This document shows positions 7,378-10,693 of a DNA stretch of 10,693 nt, one piece after another. The position numbers and the translations under genes are program-made. The stretch is from JBNGDW01 sp049975325 (GTDB lineage Bacteria; Cloacimonadota; Cloacimonadia; JGIOTU-2; JBNGDW01). Where the stretch lies: positions 1-10,693 of the forward strand of contig JBNGDW010000059.1 of NCBI GenBank assembly GCA_049975325.1. The letters run 5' to 3'. Each line of letters opens with the position of its first letter. The stretch's first letter is position 1. Under the pieces are notes generated by a model, which ran no database searches, was not told the DNA's origin, and worked only from the letters and a program-made list of their open reading frames with translations.

Positions 7378-8517
7378 TTATTTTTTACTATGGTTTTTAA
7401 TAATTTCCATGAGCCATGTTGTTCCGGCTTCAAGATCATCTATAGAGATACTTTCTGTCAAGGAATGAAAATTCTGCATTCCTGTACCAAGGATAGTCAT
7501 GTCAATATTGTTAGAATAGAAAATATTTGCATCACTACCACCGCCACCAATTTCTAACTCAGGTTTTAAGTTTAGCCTCTTAGCAGCATCTAATGCCATC
7601 TGCACGACCTTGCTCTCTTTTTTGATCTTAATCGCCGAGAAATCCTTTTTCACATCTGCCTCAATCCTTGCAGTATGCATGCCCATCTCATTTTGTATTC
7701 GGTATTTCTTAGCAACATTTTCAAAGGTAGCGATAATCTCATTGGTCACTTCATTTAGCTTATCTTCACTGTGGCTTCGCACCTCCCCTTTTATGGTAAC
7801 ACTGTTCGGCACGATATTAGTTGCAATACCACCCTGTATTTCTCCGATGTTAACCGTGGTTTCTTTGTCATACCTACCTGTTTTAATATGAGAAATAGCA
7901 TCAGAAGCAACTTTTATGGCATTAATCCCTTTTTCCGGAAAGACACCAGCATGAGATGCTCTGCCGTGCACCACTATGTTAAACAAGTTAAGAGCAGGAG
8001 CCTGGATTGTTATAGAACCTATTTCATGACCATCAAGTACATATCCGATTTTTGACTCTAAGAGGGAGTAATCCAGATGTTTTGTTCCTAGTAATCCAAT
8101 TTCTTCAGAGACTGTAAACACGAGTTCTATTGAGGCATGGGGAATTTTCTCCTCTTTCAGGCGCCGAAGTGCTTCAATCACCTCAGCTATTCCAGATTTA
8201 TCGTCTGCACCAAGTATAGTTGTGCCATCGCTAAATATTCTGTTATCGCGAATGACAGGCTTAACTCCTTTTCCAGGACTTACTGTATCAAGATGAGCAC
8301 AAAACAGCAAAGGTGGTTTTTCAATCACTCCCGGAATCCTGACGATCATATTCCCTACATTTCCTCCTGTATATGTATTAGCATTATCAAAAATCACCTC
8401 TGCCCCCATCGACTCCAAATCATATTGCAGCTTTCTTGCAATTGCAAGTTCATCCTTTGACTCACTATCAATCTCTACTAATGAGATAAAATAATCAACA
8501 ATTCTGCTTTTTACCAT
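7378..8517 (-). CDS. M20 family metallopeptidase, PepT-like (tripeptidase/aminopeptidase)
   Basis: This 379-residue cytosolic zinc peptidase probably releases N-terminal residues from short peptides. All five di-zinc ligands and the catalytic base can be located: LLFCAHLDTVSPG with His75 and the supporting Asp77, LGADDKSGIA with Asp105 or Asp106 as the bridging ligand, TVSEEIGLLG with catalytic Glu138 and ligand Glu139, VLDGHEIGSI with Asp162, and QNFHSLTE with His351. Residues about 178-290 form the dimerisation (lid) domain, with HGRASHAGVFPEKGINA at its start and GEIQGGIATNIVPN inside. The length fits PepT-like proteins better than long carboxypeptidases, but substrate preference within M20 is hard to read from sequence. 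A strong AAGGAG ribosome site (8529-8524) lies six bases before the ATG. It is the first gene of its block and reads into the aminotransferase gene. Confidence 0.92.
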   Translation of the reverse strand: MVKSRIVDYFISLVEIDSESKDELAIARKLQYDLESMGAEVIFDNANTYTGGNVGNMIVRIPGVIEKPPLLFCAHLDTVSPGKGVKPVIRDNRIFSDGTTILGADDKSGIAEVIEALRRLKEEKIPHASIELVFTVSEEIGLLGTKHLDYSLLESKIGYVLDGHEIGSITIQAPALNLFNIVVHGRASHAGVFPEKGINAIKVASDAISHIKTGRYDKETTVNIGEIQGGIATNIVPNSVTIKGEVRSHSEDKLNEVTNEIIATFENVAKKYRIQNEMGMHTARIEADVKKDFSAIKIKKESKVVQMALDAAKRLNLKPELEIGGGGSDANIFYSNNIDMTILGTGMQNFHSLTESISIDDLEAGTTWLMEIIKNHSKK

Positions 8518-8582
8518 TGTTTACTCCTTGGGCACTCACAAAAAATATTCCCTTTCTTGTCAAACAATTCAATCGCAGTTGT

Positions 8583-8612
8583 AATATAAAAAATTTACTA
8601 AGCCCTTGTAAG
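8583..8612 (-). promoter_or_regulatory. Possible promoter for the PepT-like gene
   Basis: On the minus strand CTTACA (8612-8607) and TATATT (8588-8583) are 18 bases apart, with one mismatch in the -10 and two in the -35. This would give a leader of roughly 60 bases. A perfect TTGACA nearer the gene (8563-8558) has no acceptable -10 at 16-18 bases. The 154-base spacer is shared with the divergent ogt gene. Confidence 0.3.
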
Positions 8613-8671
8613 AAGATTGACCAAATTTTATTTATTTGACAAAGGATAGATTTTAAATTTTTTTTATAAAA

Positions 8672-9145
8672 ATGGATATTTTGTATAAAAGTCGGTTGAA
8701 AACATTTTTAGGAATGATTACCTTGGTTTTCAGAGAGCAAGGTTTGCAACAGGTTCTATTTGAGAAAGATTCAAAAGATAGAGAGTATTCCCGAAAAGAA
8801 TTATTGCCAGAAAGTATCTATGCTAAGCAGCTTTCTGCATACTTCAGAGGAGAAAGACTGGAATTCGATTTTCCCCTTGATATATCAGGTACTACCTTTC
8901 AGAAAAGAGTTTGGAAAGTTGTCCGCAGTATACCTTTCGGCCAAACGATTTCATATAGAGATATTGCGAGGAAAATAAATTTTCCTGACGCTCAGCGAGC
9001 TGTGGGGAATGCTCTGCGACAGAATCCGATACCGATTGTAATTCCGTGCCATCGAGTAATACGATCAAATGGGGAACTGGGGGGATTTGTAGCTGGAATA
9101 GAGGTAAAAAGAAAACTTTTAGAGTTCGAGAGGCTTAACAAATGA
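8672..9145 (+). CDS. ogt: Methylated-DNA-protein-cysteine S-methyltransferase
   Basis: This suicide DNA-repair protein transfers the alkyl group from O6-alkylguanine (and O4-alkylthymine) to its own cysteine. At 157 residues it is a one-domain Ogt/MGMT without the Ada regulatory part. The C-terminal half has all active features: ISYRDIA (94-100), the QRAVGNALRQNP recognition segment with the arginine finger at Arg109 and hinge Asn118, IPCHRV with acceptor Cys126, GGF (137-139) and LLEFE with the structural Glu153. The N-terminal ribonuclease-H-like part (YKSRLKTFLGMITLVF onward) aligns from the first residues, which supports the ATG at 8672 even though no Shine-Dalgarno precedes it. No upstream ATG or GTG is available in frame before a TAA at 8654-8656. 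The stop overlaps the ispG start (ATGA, 9142-9145). The choice of ogt rather than ada or MGMT as a name follows its single-domain form. Confidence 0.95.
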   Translation: MDILYKSRLKTFLGMITLVFREQGLQQVLFEKDSKDREYSRKELLPESIYAKQLSAYFRGERLEFDFPLDISGTTFQKRVWKVVRSIPFGQTISYRDIARKINFPDAQRAVGNALRQNPIPIVIPCHRVIRSNGELGGFVAGIEVKRKLLEFERLNK

Positions 9146-10200
9146 TTAAAAGAAGAAAAACACGAAAAATAAAAGTTGGTAATGTAGAGATAGGTGGCAA
9201 CGCCCCCATCTCCGTGCAAACGATGACCAAAACAGATACGAAGGACACCGAAGCCACTATAGCGCAGATTCTCACATTAGAGAAAGCAGGTTGTGATATT
9301 GTAAGAGTGGCTGTTCCGGATCAGGCAGCAGTAGATAAAATACCAGAGATAAAAAAAGCAATAGGAATTCCCTTGATTGCTGATATCCATTTTGATTATC
9401 GGCTTGCAATTCGCTCAATTGAGCAGGGTGCTGATGGAATCAGAATTAATCCCGGGAACATTGGCGGAAGAAAAAGAGTAGAGGCTGTGGTCTCAGCTGC
9501 CAAAAATGCACATACTTCCATCAGAATTGGTGTAAATGCTGGCTCACTAGAAAAAGACCTTAAAGAGAAATACGGTGTTTCGGTAGAGTCCCTTTGTAAA
9601 AGTGCGTTGCGCCATATCAGGCATTTTGAAGAACTTGCTTTTTACGATATAAAAATTTCTTTGAAAGCCTCTTCTGTGCCTCTTACTATTGAAAGTTACA
9701 GGGCAATGGCAAATCTCGTTGACTATCCGTTACATCTGGGCGTTACTGAGGCTGGGACTGGATGGTCAGGAACGATTCGTTCGGCAATAGGTATTGGCAC
9801 CCTGCTGGCAGAGGGAATTGGAGATACAATTCGTGTCTCCCTTACCGGTGACCCAACTGAAGAAATAAAAGCTGGCATTGAAATCCTTAAATCTTTGGGA
9901 TTAAGAAAGGGTCCAACATTAATTTCCTGCCCTACCTGTGGCCGTGCTGAAATAGATGTAATAAGAATCGCAAGAGAGATCGAAGATGTCTTGCAAGGGC
10001 TAAATATTAGAAAGAATATCACTGTAGCCATAATGGGATGTGTAGTAAATGGACCCGGAGAGGCTCAGGAGGCGGATATCGGAATTGCTGGTGGAAAAGG
10101 TGAAGCGCTTCTGTTTCGCAAGGGAAAAATTATAAGGAAGCTGCAGGAAAAAGACATAGTAAAACAGCTTGTTGCTGAAATAAAGTCCATAACAGCATAA
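9142..10200 (+). CDS. ispG: 4-hydroxy-3-methylbut-2-en-1-yl diphosphate synthase (flavodoxin/ferredoxin)
   Basis: IspG (GcpE) carries out the penultimate step of the MEP isoprenoid pathway, the reductive ring opening of 2-C-methyl-D-erythritol 2,4-cyclodiphosphate to HMBPP, using a [4Fe-4S] cluster. At 352 residues it is a normal short bacterial form. The N-terminal TIM barrel opens with RRKTRKIKVGNVEIGG and PISVQTMT and contains LIADIHFDYRLA, GIRINPGNIG and HLGVTEAG. The C-terminal Fe-S domain supplies the cluster ligands Cys263 and Cys266 (CPTCGR) and Cys300 plus Glu307 (GCVVNGPGE). A GAGAGG ribosome site (9128-9133) inside ogt lies eight bases before the ATG, and the four-base overlap with ogt suggests coupled translation. 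Downstream, the convergent spacer contains hairpins but no T-tract terminator in this direction. Identification is secure. Confidence 0.98.
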   Translation: MIKRRKTRKIKVGNVEIGGNAPISVQTMTKTDTKDTEATIAQILTLEKAGCDIVRVAVPDQAAVDKIPEIKKAIGIPLIADIHFDYRLAIRSIEQGADGIRINPGNIGGRKRVEAVVSAAKNAHTSIRIGVNAGSLEKDLKEKYGVSVESLCKSALRHIRHFEELAFYDIKISLKASSVPLTIESYRAMANLVDYPLHLGVTEAGTGWSGTIRSAIGIGTLLAEGIGDTIRVSLTGDPTEEIKAGIEILKSLGLRKGPTLISCPTCGRAEIDVIRIAREIEDVLQGLNIRKNITVAIMGCVVNGPGEAQEADIGIAGGKGEALLFRKGKIIRKLQEKDIVKQLVAEIKSITA

Positions 10201-10222
10201 ATCAAGAAGAGGATTTTATAAC

Positions 10223-10259
10223 AAAAAAAGCTCAGAGGGTGGGGAAGGTCCCTCTGAGC
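10223..10259 (-). terminator. Strong intrinsic terminator, minus strand
   Basis: GCTCAGAGGG (10230-10239) pairs perfectly with CCCTCTGAGC (10250-10259) around a ten-base loop. On the minus strand the stem is followed by seven T (10229-10223). On the plus strand the stem is followed by GAGGAGG, so it does not look like an ispG terminator. It would end either the rplQ message, 188 bases past its stop, or a separate small RNA starting near 10328. Confidence 0.85.
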
Positions 10260-10328
10260 GAGGAGGTTTAGCGACATTTCTATCGCTAATTGGGAGGTGT
10301 TGATTTCTTAAGAAGTTAAGATGAAAAC
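10223..10328 (-). ncRNA. Candidate small RNA with anti-Shine-Dalgarno-like linkers
   Basis: A minus-strand transcript from about 10328 to 10223 (about 106 nt) is predicted from a promoter-like pair upstream and a strong terminator. It would fold into three stems: CTTAA-CTTC-TTAAG (10320-10307), TTAGCGA-loop-TCGCTAA (10289-10268, seven pairs, eight-base loop) and the terminator stem (10259-10230). The linkers between them are C-rich and should be single-stranded: CACCTCCC (10299-10292) and ACCTCCTC (10267-10260). The terminator loop also carries CTTCCCC. Both linkers resemble the CACCTCCT end of 16S rRNA and could pair with GGAGG ribosome sites. I do not recognise an Rfam family, and it has no plausible ORF. 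It may instead be the 3' UTR of rplQ. Existence and role are inferred. Confidence 0.35.
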
Positions 10329-10334
10329 ATCCAA

Positions 10335-10362
10335 AATCTAAATCCGTTATATTTTTTGTCAA
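10335..10362 (-). promoter_or_regulatory. Candidate promoter of the small RNA
   Basis: On the minus strand a perfect TTGACA (10362-10357) is followed after 16 bases by TAGATT (10340-10335), four of six matches to the -10 consensus. A start at the G of 10328, six bases further on, would be typical. It lies beyond the rplQ stop and reads toward the terminator at 10223-10259. The surrounding DNA is AT-rich. Confidence 0.45.
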
Positions 10363-10447
10363 ATATTTTTTTCCAAAAACTCCTCTAACTATCCTTCTTA
10401 TTATTTCCTGTTTCAGACTCAACCTTTTCTTTTTCTAATTCCTGTTC

Positions 10448-10693
10448 CTACTCACTTTCCTTTTCTGAATCCTTTTTTGCTACTTCTTTTGCCTGTGGCT
10501 GTTCCGCACTCTCTTCCTCTTGACTCTTGGGCTGTTGTGCCTGTTGTGACTTAGATGTCTTTGCTGAACTTTCTTTAGTAAGGTCTTTTGCTCGGATTCT
10601 TGCTTTTTTCTTAGGTCCCGGGGTAGATTCCTCTACAAATTCTATAATAGCCATTGGAGCAGCATCGCCCTGTCGATAGCGAGTTTTAACAAC
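10448..10693 (-). CDS. rplQ: Large ribosomal subunit protein bL17, C-terminal part with long charged tail
   Basis: The frame is open to the window edge, and the first visible residues VVKTRYRQGDAAPMAIIEFV match the C-terminal end of bL17 (typically R.GD.APMA.IELV). The gene is thus the 3' part of rplQ, running off the right side. An internal ATG at 10654 is not the start. Bacterial bL17 normally ends soon after this motif (E. coli has 127 residues in all). Here about 60 more residues follow, rich in Lys, Glu, Gln, Ser and Ala with no hydrophobic core, so probably disordered. The reading ends at TAG (10450-10448), but the same frame continues for 20 codons of the same composition (EQELEKEKVESETG and so on) to a second TAG at 10387-10385. 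This suggests a recent nonsense change, a sequence error or read-through. In most bacteria rplQ closes the rpoA operon, which probably lies just outside this window. Confidence 0.85.
   Translation of the reverse strand, partial: VVKTRYRQGDAAPMAIIEFVEESTPGPKKKARIRAKDLTKESSAKTSKSQQAQQPKSQEEESAEQPQAKEVAKKDSEKESE

Noticed and set aside
6959..7468. Plus-strand open frame of 169 codons
   Set aside because: It lies antisense to the well-supported aminotransferase and peptidase genes, has no domain-like pattern and no ribosome site, and is best explained as a shadow of those genes.
10230..10299. The same spacer read on the plus strand as a CsrA-sponge-type RNA, because GAGGAGG and GGGAGGTG become loop GGA motifs
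   Set aside because: The T-tract, the promoter-like pair and the start position all fit the minus strand; no plus-strand terminator or promoter supports that orientation.
10216..10422. Minus-strand open frame of 68 codons after rplQ
   Set aside because: It needs a TTG start, runs through the terminator stem and has no recognisable pattern. The L17 tail frame and the small-RNA elements explain this stretch better.
1..10693. CRISPR array, insertion sequence, prophage, tRNA or rRNA
   Set aside because: Reading both strands showed no regularly spaced repeats, transposase or integrase, terminal inverted repeats or tRNA cloverleaf, and gene content is housekeeping throughout.

Overview
This window looks like ordinary chromosomal housekeeping DNA from an uncultured, AT-rich, Gram-negative (diderm) bacterium. 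Two proteins have signal peptides, beta-rich bodies and a C-terminal phenylalanine, and one belongs to the PorV/PorQ-type outer-membrane family. That points to the Bacteroidota/FCB superphylum or a related candidate phylum, but the sequence alone does not fix the lineage. The organism uses the MEP isoprenoid pathway (ispG) and a cofactor-independent phosphoglycerate mutase. No mobile element, CRISPR array, rRNA or tRNA was seen.

Layout, left to right. (1) A minus-strand block, 4297 to 42, encodes a PorV-like barrel protein, a helix-hairpin-helix protein with a predicted barrel (one-base overlap, TAATG) and gpmI. (2) A 372-base divergent spacer follows, then a small plus-strand DmpI-like tautomerase at 4670-4861. 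(3) A second minus-strand block, 8517 to 4865, encodes an M20 family PepT-like peptidase, a PLP-dependent alanine-glyoxylate-type aminotransferase and a PDZ/radical-SAM DUF512 protein. It has an RNA hairpin between the first two genes and a strong intrinsic terminator just before the third. (4) A divergent spacer leads to the plus-strand pair ogt-ispG, joined by an ATGA overlap. (5) At the right edge, on the minus strand, is the 3' end of rplQ (ribosomal protein L17), with a long Lys/Glu/Gln-rich tail cut by a TAG codon.

How the genes work together: the PorV-like and HhH proteins are probably co-translated and may form an outer-membrane pair. The peptidase and aminotransferase are probably co-transcribed and fit peptide and amino-acid salvage. 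DUF512 sits behind a terminator and may be expressed only by read-through. ogt (DNA alkylation repair) and ispG share a message with no obvious functional link.

The most unusual non-coding signal lies between ispG and rplQ. On the minus strand a TTGACA-16-TAGATT promoter is followed about 100 bases later by a strong intrinsic terminator. The predicted RNA of about 106 nt has three hairpins separated by CACCTCCC and ACCTCCTC linkers that resemble the anti-Shine-Dalgarno sequence. It is a candidate small regulatory RNA, not an established one.
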